64,000 nt of DNA from Caedibacter sp052030685 (GCF_052030685.1 NZ_JBQAJM010000007.1:1-64000); one strand, 5' to 3'; counted from the first letter of the stretch, positions 1 to 9,127 are shown. Made by a program: numbers and translations. Notes: generated by a model not told the origin, from the letters alone.

Positions 1-27
1 TTGATTAAGGAATAGCCTACATGATTT

Positions 28-71
28 GACCGGCAATTCTAGTTGTCGTGACCGGTAAAGCTAATTGTCAT
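28..71. repeat. Imperfect 22-bp tandem repeat
   Basis: Two adjacent 22-base units, each starting GACCGG and ending near TTGTC(G/A)T, match at 17 of 22 positions by eye. The stop codon of the neighbouring truncated MFS gene (bases 68-70) lies inside the second unit. The array may continue beyond the left edge of the window, so copy number is unknown. Confidence 0.55.
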
Positions 72-715
72 CTAATAAAAGGCGACTCACGCACTGAATG
101 CTGCAGGAACATCGAGGTTAACGCAAAAATAAATCCAATAAAGAATGCCACACGCCAACCGTACTCAAGCATTTGTGCTTTACTAAAAACCGTGGCTAAT
201 ACACCAACAACTACGGCACTTAGGATCGTACCTACCTGAGACGACATCGCCGCTAAAGCCGTTGCAAACCCACGATATTTTTTGGGCGCACTTTCAGCCA
301 ACATGATCAAAACACCAGTATATTCGCCACCTACCGAGAAACCTTGCAGCATACGCGCTAAAATTAAAATCACCACCGCCCAAATACCAAAGCTATTGTA
401 TGTTGGCATAATGGTCATAATAAACATTGGAATAGACATAAGCCCAATGCTAAGCGTGATCGCATAACGTCGCCCTAACCTATCACCAATAGAGCCTAAT
501 ACAAAGCCACCCAGTGGTCGCATAAAATAACTGGCAGCAAAAATGCCAAACACGGTAATCAAACCAACGGTTCTATTTTCATCTGGGAAAAATAAGATAC
601 TTAAATAAGTTGCTAAATAACCATATAAACTAAATTCAAACCACTCCAGTGCTGCACCTAGGGTTGTGACTGCAACCGTTTTCTCTGTGCTTGCTTGCTT
701 TGTCATTCGATTCAT
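68..715 (-). pseudogene. ProP-like MFS transporter, C-terminally truncated
   Basis: This is the first half of a sugar/metabolite:H+ symporter of the ProP type. The protein starts with a poly-helical N-terminal domain and carries the MFS loop 2-3 signature (GSIGDRLGRR, near residue 80) and RMLQGFSVGGEY near residue 125. It ends after VRESPFIR at about 215 residues, where the family normally has about 430. No other frame of the 67 remaining bases continues the protein. Position after putA and an aldolase gene suggests a former proline or betaine uptake partner; that substrate is inference from context. A complete relative lies at 52897-54144. A functional half-transporter is unlikely, so a decayed gene is the best reading. 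Confidence 0.7.
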
Positions 716-818
716 AACCTTTTTATCTTGTAGCGCGACGAGTCTATCAAAATTCTAAAGATTAATTAACTGAACCGACTCAAAATGTATCGAATTTGCT
801 AAAGTTTGATATATTTTA

Positions 819-1532
819 TTAAATATCAGACTTCAATAAATAATTGACTCGACGTTTGAGCACCTCAAATTCTTTTTCTGGTGTCAAAATACGATCGAAT
901 TGGGTCTTGGTTTTTGCGCATATTGCTTCATCTAATGCAATCAATGAAGCGTTAACACTTTGTAGTTTAATTTGCAGCTCACACACTTTTTCTAGGTAAT
1001 ATAATAAATAAACAGCTTCCGCTATACTTTTACCCGTCGTTAATAGACCATGATTACGTAAAATCATAACCTTTTTATCCTTCAAACTTTGAACGATTTC
1101 ATGCCCTTCATTTGCTAACGCTAAGCCATTGTAATCATGATAAGCAACATCATTATAAAAGCGTAATGCTTGCTGATGACAAAACAACAAACCACTTTGT
1201 AATGAAGAAACCGCAACGCCATAGGTACTATGGGTATGCATCGCACTATGAATACTGCTACTTGCTTTATAAATTTCGGCATGAATATTAAAAGCTTGCG
1301 GCATGACCGTATAGCCATTTTGTGATAAAATCTGACCATTTAGATCAACTTTAACCAGATTTTCTGCAGTAACTTCTTCAAAGGGGACATTATGCGGGGT
1401 AATTAAAACCTCGTTTGATTCGACCATACGTGCACTTAAATGCGTTGCCAATAAATCATCCCAACCATAGTGGTAGACAATATGGTGACTTGCCACGAGG
1501 TCCTCACGCAGTTGATGCTCTAAGTCAGTCAT
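819..1532 (-). CDS. Class II aldolase/adducin family protein
   Basis: A 237-residue cytoplasmic enzyme of the zinc-dependent class II aldolase/adducin fold (fuculose-phosphate aldolase and ribulose-phosphate epimerase relatives). Visible family marks are the early THLSAR segment, the metal-binding HTHST near residue 98, and ILRNHGLLTTG near residue 156 with the third histidine. Family length is about 210-260, so it is complete. It begins 14 bases after the putA stop on the same strand and is probably co-transcribed with it. The true substrate cannot be read from sequence. An adducin-like role in some 4-carbon acid or sugar-phosphate step is possible. Confidence 0.85.
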   Translation of the reverse strand: MTDLEHQLREDLVASHHIVYHYGWDDLLATHLSARMVESNEVLITPHNVPFEEVTAENLVKVDLNGQILSQNGYTVMPQAFNIHAEIYKASSSIHSAMHTHSTYGVAVSSLQSGLLFCHQQALRFYNDVAYHDYNGLALANEGHEIVQSLKDKKVMILRNHGLLTTGKSIAEAVYLLYYLEKVCELQIKLQSVNASLIALDEAICAKTKTQFDRILTPEKEFEVLKRRVNYLLKSDI

Positions 1533-1546
1533 ATAAAACGTTATCC

Positions 1547-4500
1547 TTATTGCTCTAAGCTCATTAAAGACGCATTACCGCCTGATGCGGTCGTATCAAT
1601 ACTAATCGTGCGCTCAACAGCTAAACGATGCAAGTAAAAAGGTCCCCCTGCTTTTGGCCCTGTACCTGATAGACCTTGACCACCAAAAGGTTGCACCCCA
1701 ACAACCGCACCAACAATATTGCGATTAACATAAATATTACCAACGCGAATATGCTTTTTAAAGAAATTAACGGTTTCTTGAATGCGACTATGCACACCAA
1801 AGGTTAGACCATAACCAGTTGAGTTAATGTCTTTAACAACCTTTTCAAGCTCGCTTGCTTTAAAGCGCACAATATGAAGCACCGGACCAAATACTTCACG
1901 CTTAAGCGCATGGATACTATCGATCTCAAATACCACAGGGTAAATATAATTTCCTTTCTCAAGTGCTTTATCCTCGCTAACCTCATGCACAAGCTTTGCT
2001 GATTGGCGCATGTTATCGATATGTGCTTTTAAGTTAGCTTGCGCTTCCTGATCGATCACAGGACCGACATCGGTTTCAATAAACGCTGGATCATGTACCT
2101 TTAACTCATCCATTGCCCCTTTCAACATAGTGATAACATTATCAGCAACATCTTCTTGTAGATACAATACTCTCAATGCTGAACAACGTTGCCCCGCGCT
2201 ATCAAACGCGGATGAAACCACATCACGCACTACCTGCTCAGGCAAAGATGATGAGTCAACAACCATCACATTTTGCCCACCAGTTTCAGCGATAAATGGT
2301 ACAATCGCACCCTCTTTGGCTGATAGTGTTTGTTGAATGGTTTTGGCTACCTCAGTAGACCCTGTGAAGATCACACCTGCAACACGTGGATCTTGCGTTA
2401 ATGTACTACCAACGTCTTCTCCTGTACCTGGTACAAATTGCAATACACCCTCAGGAATACCTGCTTGATGCAGTAATTTAATCGCTTCATAAGCAATAAT
2501 TGGTGTTTGCTCAGCAGGTTTTGCAACTACCGTGTTACCCGCAGCCAAGGCGGCTGTTACCTCACCTAAGAAAATCGCTAAAGGAAAATTCCACGGACTG
2601 ATACAAACCACAGCACCACGACCATGTAGGCTAATTTGATTAAGCTCCCCTGTAGGACCTGGTAAAGTTTTAGGTGAGGCAAATTCAGCACGCGCTTGTG
2701 CAGCATAATAACGACAAAAATCAACGGCCTCACGAATTTCATTAACCGCATTTGCCAATGTTTTACCTGCTTCACGCACAGCAATCGCCATAAATTTTGG
2801 CATATTTTCTTCTAACAAATCCGCACACTTATCCAAAGCATCCGCACGTTTTTCAGCTTCAACTAGGCTCCAAGCGTCAAATGCAGTATGCGCAACTTCC
2901 ATCGCTTTTTCAGCCATTATCTTATCGGCATTATAAACTTTGCCAAATATTTGATTATTTGCCGGATTAAAAATATTTTCCGCAGTAAGTTTTGATGTAT
3001 CAACACCTTTAATTAAAGGTTTAGCAATATAATCATCACGATCAAATTGACTCATTTGCAAAGCCAATTTTTCCAAAGTACGCGTATCATTTAAATTATA
3101 ACTTTTTGAATTCATTCTCTCTTCTCCAAACATATTCACAGGTAAAGCAATTTGTGGGTGAGGCATAAAACCTAAACGTGTCGCTTTCTCCACAGGATCT
3201 TCAACCAAGCTCTCAATGGGCGTTTGTTCATCAACAATGCGATGGACAAATGATGAATTGGCACCGTTTTCTAATAGTCGCCTGACCAAGTAAGGTAGTA
3301 AATGTTTATATGTGCCCACAGGTGCGTAAATACGACAAGGAATATTAAAATTATCTTCACCAACAACATGATCATAAAGCGCATCACCCATACCGTGCAA
3401 ACATTGAAATTCATAATCACGATAATCTCCTGCTAACTGCATCACTAGCGCTGTCGTATAGGCATTATGCGTCGCAAACTGTGGGTAAATATGTTTGCTA
3501 TTGGCAAAGAGCTTTTTAATGCACGCTTGATAAGAAACATCAGTATAACATTTTTGAGTAAATACCGGATAACCCTCTAGCCCTTCAACTTGAGCATGCT
3601 TAATCTCAGAGTCCCAATATGCCCCTTTGACTAAGCGGATCATGAATCTATGTCCCGTGCGCTTGGCCAAATCAATTAGATAATCAAGTACAAAGCTAGC
3701 ACGTTTTTGATACGCCTGAACAACGATACCAATGCCTTCAAAGCCTTGCAAAGACGTCTCATGTGCTAAACGACTCACCAATTCAAGTGACAACTCTAAG
3801 CGTTCTGTCTCTTCGGCATCGATATTTAGACCAATATTATAGCGTTGTGCTAGCTCAACTAATTTTAATAATTTAGGGTACATCTCAGCATGCACACGAT
3901 CTGCTTGCGCCACTTCATAACGTGGATGTAAAGCAGATAATTTAACTGAAATCCCAGGGTTAGTGCGTACACTGTTTTTTGTTGCTGCAAATCCTATGGC
4001 ATCAATCGCCTGACGATATTCATTATAGTAATATTCAGCGTCCGCTTTAGTAGTTGCCGCTTCACCCAACATGTCATACGAGTAAGTAAAGCCCATCGCT
4101 TCTTTTTCTTGGGCGCGTTTTAAAGCTTTATCAATCGTCTCACCCATCACGTATTGCTGACCAAGCACTTTCATTGCATGCATCACCGCGCGACGCACAA
4201 CAGGGCGTGAGCGCTTATCTAAGAAGCCTTTTAACACGCCTTTAAATTTATTTTGATATTGACCTGGCTTTAATATCTTACCTGTCAACATCAAACACCA
4301 AGTTGCGGCATTAACAAACAGGTACTCACTATCACCAACATGCTCATGCCAATTAGCACTCGTTAATTTATCTTTAATGAGCTTATCTGCCGTATGCTTA
4401 TCTGGAATACGCAATAAGGCTTCTGCTAGACACATCAATACAATCCCTTCATCACTTGAGAGATCATACTTGGTCATGAAGGCATCTAGTCCGCTCTTAC

Positions 4501-5014
4501 TTAAACGCGTTTCACGTACACTGGCTACCAAACCGCTAGCAATATCCTGCACAGATAAACGCTCTTTATCTTTGAGTGCTGCTTGCTTGGCGAGCTTCTC
4601 TACAATCATTTGTTCATCACACAACCAGTGCTTTGATATCTCTTGCATCAAACTGGATTGATCAAACTTATTATTTCTATCTAAAATCATCGTTAATTCC
4701 TGAGAAGGGAAATTTATATTACTTGCTTTCTGTTGCGCTGTTTGTTTTTTAACGGTTAAAACCTTATCAATCATCATTTGATGGGTCTCGTCTGCCGGTT
4801 TTGCTTTAATAAACCAGTTAAAAAGATCCTGATCTTCACATCTAAGCAATGCATGAAATGCTTCTTTTTCAGCTTGAGATGCTGTTAAGTAAGCACATTC
4901 GATATATGGCAAAAGAATAAGGTCTAATTCGAGCATGCCTCTTCTTGCCGCCCAACGTAGGCGCGACAAAACTTCTTGATCTGTCGCATTTTCATTTTCG
5001 TTTTCAACAATCAT
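1547..5014 (-). CDS. putA: PutA proline dehydrogenase / P5C dehydrogenase with N-terminal SdhE-like domain
   Basis: Bifunctional enzyme that oxidises proline to glutamate: an FAD-dependent proline dehydrogenase followed by an NAD-dependent P5C dehydrogenase. The PRODH barrel shows SVRTNPGISVKLSALHPRYE near residue 320 and RLVKGAYWD near 460. The aldehyde dehydrogenase half has the general-base Glu in FIAETGGQN (about 910) and the catalytic Cys in GQRCSALR (about 943). At 1155 residues there is no ribbon-helix-helix repressor domain. Instead residues 17-72 read like SdhE (Sdh5), the flavinylation factor of succinate dehydrogenase, with RRGMLELD carrying the RGxxE motif and a DQDLFNWF tail. A good ribosome site (AAGGGGTGA) precedes this ATG, so the extension is translated. 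Confidence 0.95.
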   Translation of the reverse strand: MIVENENENATDQEVLSRLRWAARRGMLELDLILLPYIECAYLTASQAEKEAFHALLRCEDQDLFNWFIKAKPADETHQMMIDKVLTVKKQTAQQKASNINFPSQELTMILDRNNKFDQSSLMQEISKHWLCDEQMIVEKLAKQAALKDKERLSVQDIASGLVASVRETRLSKSGLDAFMTKYDLSSDEGIVLMCLAEALLRIPDKHTADKLIKDKLTSANWHEHVGDSEYLFVNAATWCLMLTGKILKPGQYQNKFKGVLKGFLDKRSRPVVRRAVMHAMKVLGQQYVMGETIDKALKRAQEKEAMGFTYSYDMLGEAATTKADAEYYYNEYRQAIDAIGFAATKNSVRTNPGISVKLSALHPRYEVAQADRVHAEMYPKLLKLVELAQRYNIGLNIDAEETERLELSLELVSRLAHETSLQGFEGIGIVVQAYQKRASFVLDYLIDLAKRTGHRFMIRLVKGAYWDSEIKHAQVEGLEGYPVFTQKCYTDVSYQACIKKLFANSKHIYPQFATHNAYTTALVMQLAGDYRDYEFQCLHGMGDALYDHVVGEDNFNIPCRIYAPVGTYKHLLPYLVRRLLENGANSSFVHRIVDEQTPIESLVEDPVEKATRLGFMPHPQIALPVNMFGEERMNSKSYNLNDTRTLEKLALQMSQFDRDDYIAKPLIKGVDTSKLTAENIFNPANNQIFGKVYNADKIMAEKAMEVAHTAFDAWSLVEAEKRADALDKCADLLEENMPKFMAIAVREAGKTLANAVNEIREAVDFCRYYAAQARAEFASPKTLPGPTGELNQISLHGRGAVVCISPWNFPLAIFLGEVTAALAAGNTVVAKPAEQTPIIAYEAIKLLHQAGIPEGVLQFVPGTGEDVGSTLTQDPRVAGVIFTGSTEVAKTIQQTLSAKEGAIVPFIAETGGQNVMVVDSSSLPEQVVRDVVSSAFDSAGQRCSALRVLYLQEDVADNVITMLKGAMDELKVHDPAFIETDVGPVIDQEAQANLKAHIDNMRQSAKLVHEVSEDKALEKGNYIYPVVFEIDSIHALKREVFGPVLHIVRFKASELEKVVKDINSTGYGLTFGVHSRIQETVNFFKKHIRVGNIYVNRNIVGAVVGVQPFGGQGLSGTGPKAGGPFYLHRLAVERTISIDTTASGGNASLMSLEQ

Positions 5015-5208
5015 CGTTCACCCCTTAGCCACAATAAAAGATTCCTAAATTCTCGGCATGGTAGCATAAAAAATAAAAAAAACGTAAAGAAAACTAGCGA
5101 TTCAAAATACTTGTAATTTTATCAAACTTTGACACTGTCCATTTATCAAAGCCATGCTATTATTGTTATAGAACTTGCTAAACCTCATCTAAGGATAGAA
5201 GGAAATAA

Positions 5209-6600
5209 ATGAGTCTATTTAACCTTATTGAGTTACATACATTTTTAATAATATGTGAAATTTTAATTTTAATCGTTGTCGTGCGTATGGTTGCAGAAAA
5301 ACAAAAACCAACTAGCATGATGGCATGGCTTCTTGCGATTATTTTAATACCCTATGTTGCCGTGCCATTTTATTTCATTTTTGGCATTCGCAAACGTAAG
5401 CGCAAACGTCATAAACATGAATTTAATTTACGTAAAATTGATCATGTCGACACTTATAACCCACACCCTATTCGTACCGTACTGATTAATCAGGATATTC
5501 CAGCACCTACAAGCAATAATCACTTTGAACTTTATCTTGACGGTATTCATGCCTATGAGGTACTCATTAATCAAATTCATAAAGCCAAAACAAGCATCTA
5601 CATTAGTACCTATGTTTTTCAAAATGATCATGTAACCTTAAGACTTCTTGCCGCATTGACTGAAAAAGCCAAACAAGGAGTCACAGTGAAGCTCTTAATC
5701 GACTCTCTAGGCTCCTATCGCGTGTATTTCAATCAGCGAATTTTTAAACGCTTGCGCAAAGCTGGAGGCAAAGTGTGTTTCTTCATGCCAATTATTCAAA
5801 TGCCTTTTCGTAATTATATTAACTTTAGAAACCATCGAAAAATTTATCTATTTGACAATCATACTGTGCTCACCGGAGGAATGAATTTAGGCGATGAATA
5901 TATGGGACCCACTGCTTGCAATAAGCGCTGGGATGACATCTTGTTTAAAATACAAGGGCATGCAGTTTGCCATTTTCACAACATCTTTGCTTCTGATTGG
6001 GAGTATTCAGCAAAAGAGCATCTTGATCAAATGAGAGAGGTTTGTTTGAAAAAAAACTATGGGCAAAACTTAATTCAAATCGCCCCTTCAGGACCTGATA
6101 TCCCTAATGATGCCTTATATGACTCACTTATTGCCGGCATTTATGCCGCACAAACACGAATCTGGATTGTAACCCCTTATTTTGTACCATCTGACTCATT
6201 GCTGGAAGCACTACAAATTGCTTATCATCGTGGCGTTGATGTCAAGCTGATCACGCCTAAAGTTTCCAACCACTTAATTGCTGATTTAGCGCGTAGTAAC
6301 TTTATGCGCCAACTTGCTAAAACCGGCATTGAAATCGCGCTATTTGACAAGAAAATGATCCATGCAAAAGCCGTTTTATTCGATGATAAAGCAGTTATGC
6401 TTGGTTCCGTCAACCTCGACAATAGAAGCTTATTTTTGAATTATGAAGTAGTGACCTATGCTTATGAAGCCCCCATTATCAAACAAATTGATCAATGGAT
6501 GAGTGAGTTTTTAAAAGATGCTGACAAGAGATTGCCAGCACCATCAAAAGCACGTAAGTTAGGAGAAAGTATGGTTAAAGTTTTATCACCTTTATTATAG
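5209..6600 (+). CDS. cls: Cardiolipin synthase (phospholipase D family)
   Basis: Membrane enzyme that makes cardiolipin from phosphatidylglycerol. The N-terminus has two hydrophobic segments (roughly residues 5-25 and 38-60) joined by a short basic loop, as in ClsA. Two HKD motifs follow: NHRKIYLFDNHTVLTGGMN near residue 208 and IHAKAVLFDDKAVMLGSVN near 385. A length of 463 residues is normal for the family. AAGGAAATAA upstream of the ATG is a fitting ribosome site. The gene is divergent from putA and is followed after 2 bases by an EEP-family gene, so the two probably share a transcript. Confidence 0.93.
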   Translation: MSLFNLIELHTFLIICEILILIVVVRMVAEKQKPTSMMAWLLAIILIPYVAVPFYFIFGIRKRKRKRHKHEFNLRKIDHVDTYNPHPIRTVLINQDIPAPTSNNHFELYLDGIHAYEVLINQIHKAKTSIYISTYVFQNDHVTLRLLAALTEKAKQGVTVKLLIDSLGSYRVYFNQRIFKRLRKAGGKVCFFMPIIQMPFRNYINFRNHRKIYLFDNHTVLTGGMNLGDEYMGPTACNKRWDDILFKIQGHAVCHFHNIFASDWEYSAKEHLDQMREVCLKKNYGQNLIQIAPSGPDIPNDALYDSLIAGIYAAQTRIWIVTPYFVPSDSLLEALQIAYHRGVDVKLITPKVSNHLIADLARSNFMRQLAKTGIEIALFDKKMIHAKAVLFDDKAVMLGSVNLDNRSLFLNYEVVTYAYEAPIIKQIDQWMSEFLKDADKRLPAPSKARKLGESMVKVLSPLL

Positions 6601-6602
6601 TT

Positions 6603-7352
6603 ATGTTTAAGCCATCACTAATTACGCTAAGCTGTGAGAGTCAGGTTAAATCCTCATTTACGCCTGATTTTTTTAACATCTTGAGTTGGAATATCTACAA
6701 GATCAATCATAAGGATCCTGCTGAGTTTCAACATTTTATCAAAAGCTTACAGCAAGCATATAACCTTCACTTTTATTGCTTACAAGAAGCAAAACATAGT
6801 GATAGCGCAAGCTTTCCATTAGATGGCTTTTGTTTGCATTTTGCACCTAATTTACAACTTAAATCACATGCCTATGGTGTGATGACTGCAAGCAGTATTA
6901 TGAGTCATCAAGCACAGCAAATCTTGTCCAAAAAAACGGAAGTTCTATTTAAAACACACAAATCAAGTCTTGCCAATCACTATGTTTTTGCTGACAACAC
7001 CCCACTAATCATCATTAATGTACATGCGATTAATTTTAATAACTCACGTATTTATGCAGAAGAAATTCTGCAATTGCATGATTATCTTGCCGAGTACCAA
7101 GACGCTGCTATTATTATTGCCGGTGATTTCAATAGTTGGAATAAAAAGCGTAATTCACTCATTCATGAGTTCTGCCATGCGCTGAACTTAACACAAGCAC
7201 AATTTGAAGAAGATAAACATATCAAGCGTTTTGCCAAGCATCCGCTTGATCTTGTTATGTATCGCAATCTCAATTGCCGATATGCCACGGCAATCGATAG
7301 CCGTAAAATCTCAGATCACAATCCATTATTACTTAAATTTAGTCGGAGTTAA
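6603..7352 (+). CDS. Endonuclease/exonuclease/phosphatase family protein
   Basis: A 249-residue member of the EEP fold. The order of conserved pieces is clear: FNILSWNIYK near residue 24 (Asn metal ligand), CLQEAKH near 57 (Glu ligand), IIAGDFNSW near 175 (Asp/Asn) and ISDHNPLLLK at the C-terminus (Asp-His pair). No signal peptide is seen, so it acts in the cytoplasm or at the inner membrane with its neighbour. Substrate could be DNA, RNA or a phospholipid head group; adjacency to cardiolipin synthase favours a lipid link only weakly. The ATG lies 2 bases after the cls stop, indicating translational coupling. Confidence 0.85.
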   Translation: MFKPSLITLSCESQVKSSFTPDFFNILSWNIYKINHKDPAEFQHFIKSLQQAYNLHFYCLQEAKHSDSASFPLDGFCLHFAPNLQLKSHAYGVMTASSIMSHQAQQILSKKTEVLFKTHKSSLANHYVFADNTPLIIINVHAINFNNSRIYAEEILQLHDYLAEYQDAAIIIAGDFNSWNKKRNSLIHEFCHALNLTQAQFEEDKHIKRFAKHPLDLVMYRNLNCRYATAIDSRKISDHNPLLLKFSRS

Positions 7353-7373
7353 TGACTATGAATGAATTTAGGA

Positions 7374-7481
7374 AATAAGTTGTGTTTCATCAGATATTAC
7401 CTCTCCCCTTGAGGGATCGCTCGTGCAGCTTACGCTGCGCGGGTGAGGGGGAATTAAACTCAACTTATTTTTTTGCTATTA
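7374..7481. mobile_element. MITE-like element, copy A, with two-hairpin core
   Basis: Terminal inverted repeats AATAAGTTG (7374-7382) and CAACTTATT (7461-7469) bracket a core made of CCTCTCCCC, a hairpin GTGCAGC-TTAC-GCTGCGC, and GGTGAGGGG. On the right the similarity to other copies runs on to about 7481 (TAATAG as reverse complement). It sits in the 3' space between two convergent genes and has no coding capacity of its own. Same family as the units near 8740, 54792 and 62522. Confidence 0.7.
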
Positions 7482-7491
7482 CTATGGATAT

Positions 7492-7519
7492 AAAAAAAGC
7501 GCCCTTAGGCGCCCTTTTT
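7492..7519. terminator. Bidirectional rho-independent terminator
   Basis: GCGCC-CTTA-GGCGC forms a 5-bp GC stem flanked by an A-tract on the left and a T-tract on the right, extending the stem with A:T pairs. It lies between the convergent EEP-family gene and rpmE and so can end transcription from both sides. Confidence 0.85.
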
Positions 7520-7558
7520 ATTATCAAAATCGCCCACCAAAGTGAGCAATGTTGCAAC

Positions 7559-7777
7559 TTATAGTTTACGAGACTTTAAGTTGCCAAAACGTTTCTGGAA
7601 GCTATCCACACGTCCAGCTGTATCAACCACACGTTGCTTACCAGTATAGAATGGGTGACACATTGAGCACACATCTAATTGAATATCTTGGCTCTTTGTA
7701 GAGCGTGTTTCAAATGTATTGCCACAGCTGCAGCTTACTGAAATTTTTTCATACTTTGGTTGAATCTCTAAATTCAT
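7559..7777 (-). CDS. rpmE: 50S ribosomal protein L31
   Basis: Zinc-binding (type A) L31 of the large ribosomal subunit. The protein shows the CxC motif (SCSCGNTFETRSTK) and the second pair CSMCHPFYTGKQ, giving four zinc cysteines, then the usual RVDSFQKRFG tail. Two in-frame ATGs are possible; the second (MNLEIQPKYEK, 72 residues) is nine bases from the AGAGG ribosome site while the first is only three, so I use the second. A strong sigma-70 promoter lies about 80 bases upstream. Confidence 0.93.
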   Translation of the reverse strand: MNLEIQPKYEKISVSCSCGNTFETRSTKSQDIQLDVCSMCHPFYTGKQRVVDTAGRVDSFQKRFGNLKSRKL

Positions 7778-7853
7778 TTTCATTTACCTCTTTAAATATA
7801 TTCTTGCCGCCACCTAAGCCCATCTTAAGCACCGCAGAGTAAAAACGCTGCAC

Positions 7854-7882
7854 ATCATAGCGCAAAGCATATCATCTCTCAA
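7854..7882 (-). promoter_or_regulatory. Sigma-70 promoter of rpmE
   Basis: On the minus strand TTGAGA and TATGAT are separated by exactly 17 bases, close to consensus. The start point would fall about 70 bases before rpmE, leaving a leader long enough for L31 autoregulation, which is known in gammaproteobacteria but not proven here. Confidence 0.72.
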
Positions 7883-7912
7883 GCTTTTAGCTCGATTAAA
7901 TTAACGAATTCA

Positions 7913-8650
7913 CTAATTCGATGAAATATACTTCTCACGACGTACACGCTTAGCATCAAAACCACTATCTGTTAATAGGGCAAATGCATCATCAATCATA
8001 TTGGGGTTACCGCATAGATAGACAACATCTACCTCAGGGTTTAAATCCAATTGATCAAAGACATGCTGCACATAACCTTTTTGCTCATCAGCAGCTAAAG
8101 CTTCTTGTTCACGAGACAAACAAGCCTTGAAGTATAGCGAATTTATCTTATCTGCATATTGACGAAAGTCTTCTGCATAAATCGCATCAGCCTTATACTG
8201 CACGCCAAGTAGGATATGCACCTCTTTTACATCTTCAGCTAAAGCTTTCTCAATCGTTGGCAGCATCGCACGATATGGTGCAATACCCGTGCCAGTGCCT
8301 ACCAGAATAAGCTTACGGATTTCCTCGCCCTCTTTTAATACTAAGCGCCCTGCAGGCCCCATTGCGTTGAATTTATCCCCTACCTTCATATTAAATAAAT
8401 GATCTGAAGCTATCCCTCCACCAACATAAGAAATGGCGATTTCAATCAAATCCGTATCTTTAGGAATGCTTGCCACACTATAACTACGTCGCCTGACTTT
8501 GCCATCTTCATGATCAAACAAGAAAGTAATAAACTGCCCCGGAACAAAATTAAATGCACTGCCATCTGCTTTTTTAAACGTTAAGTGTTTAACATTAGGT
8601 GCAATATCTCTTGATTCAACCAACTCTGCTTCAAATTTCTCAATTGCCAT
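7913..8650 (-). CDS. Ferredoxin/flavodoxin-NADP reductase family protein
   Basis: FAD- and NAD(P)H-binding reductase of about 245 residues. FAD binding is shown by RRRSYSVASIP near residue 55, and the nucleotide site by LVGTGTGIAPYRAM near 110 and VYLCGNPNMIDDAF near 215. No iron-sulfur domain is present, so it resembles Fpr or a stand-alone oxygenase/flavodoxin reductase. I place the start at MAIEKFEAEL, six codons inside the longest frame, because the family begins there; neither ATG has a clear ribosome site. It is flanked by rpmE downstream and a MITE-like repeat upstream, without obvious operon partners. Confidence 0.85.
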   Translation of the reverse strand: MAIEKFEAELVESRDIAPNVKHLTFKKADGSAFNFVPGQFITFLFDHEDGKVRRRSYSVASIPKDTDLIEIAISYVGGGIASDHLFNMKVGDKFNAMGPAGRLVLKEGEEIRKLILVGTGTGIAPYRAMLPTIEKALAEDVKEVHILLGVQYKADAIYAEDFRQYADKINSLYFKACLSREQEALAADEQKGYVQHVFDQLDLNPEVDVVYLCGNPNMIDDAFALLTDSGFDAKRVRREKYISSN

Positions 8651-8739
8651 AAAATTTAGAATGATCATTTATCAATAATGGGCAACAGTTTACGAGTGTT
8701 ATTATCAATAATCCATTATTTTGTATGTAATGATGTATA

Positions 8740-8815
8740 AATAAGTTGCATCAGCTAGCACTCCCCCTTGCCGGAGCGGTCGTGGAGCTTAAGCTCCACG
8801 AGTTAGGCGGTAGTT
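8740..8815. mobile_element. MITE-like element, copy B, right end degenerate
   Basis: The left end AATAAGTTGCATCAGCTAGC is identical to the matching end of two other copies. The second hairpin is GTGGAGC-TTAA-GCTCCAC, a fully paired variant with different sequence. The right inverted repeat CAACTTATT is missing, so the copy has decayed. It lies upstream of the vapBC genes. Confidence 0.6.
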
Positions 8816-8899
8816 ATACATTGATATATATTTCTATGTACATCCTATCGCGATGGTATATACTACTAAATATATATTAAAGCTAACGGAGCAATAAAA

Positions 8900-9127
8900 A
8901 TGATCTCGACAGTTTTTAAAAATGGTAATAGCCAAGCCATCAGAATACCACAAGCACTAAAGTTGGAATCCAACAAAGTGGACATTAATAAAGTTGGTAA
9001 CGCCCTTATTGTTCGGGAAATTCCTCAATCATGGGAGCAAGCTTTTAAGTGTTTAGATGAGTTTGATAATTTCATGATTGAAAAACGAATCGATCTGCCA
9101 TTACAAAAAAGAGAGGATATAAGATGA
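8900..9127 (+). CDS. vapB: VapB-type antitoxin (AbrB/SpoVT domain)
   Basis: A 75-residue antitoxin that should neutralise the VapC nuclease encoded next and repress their promoter. The N-terminal swapped-hairpin fold shows FKNGNSQAIRIPQALKL, the hallmark of VapB/MazE proteins. The C-terminal half (SWEQAFKCLDEFDNF) is the likely toxin-binding tail. ACGGAG precedes the ATG by about eight bases. Its stop overlaps the vapC start by 4 bases (ATGA), typical of coupled TA pairs. Confidence 0.9.
   Translation: MISTVFKNGNSQAIRIPQALKLESNKVDINKVGNALIVREIPQSWEQAFKCLDEFDNFMIEKRIDLPLQKREDIR

Noticed and set aside
1547..5014. Ribbon-helix-helix repressor domain at the PutA N-terminus
   Set aside because: The N-terminal 75 residues match SdhE-type sequence rather than the RHH pattern, so autorepression like E. 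coli PutA is not supported.
7382..7564. A 60-codon open frame running through MITE-like copy A
   Set aside because: It is produced by the repeat sequence itself, has no ribosome site and no protein family, and crosses the terminator.
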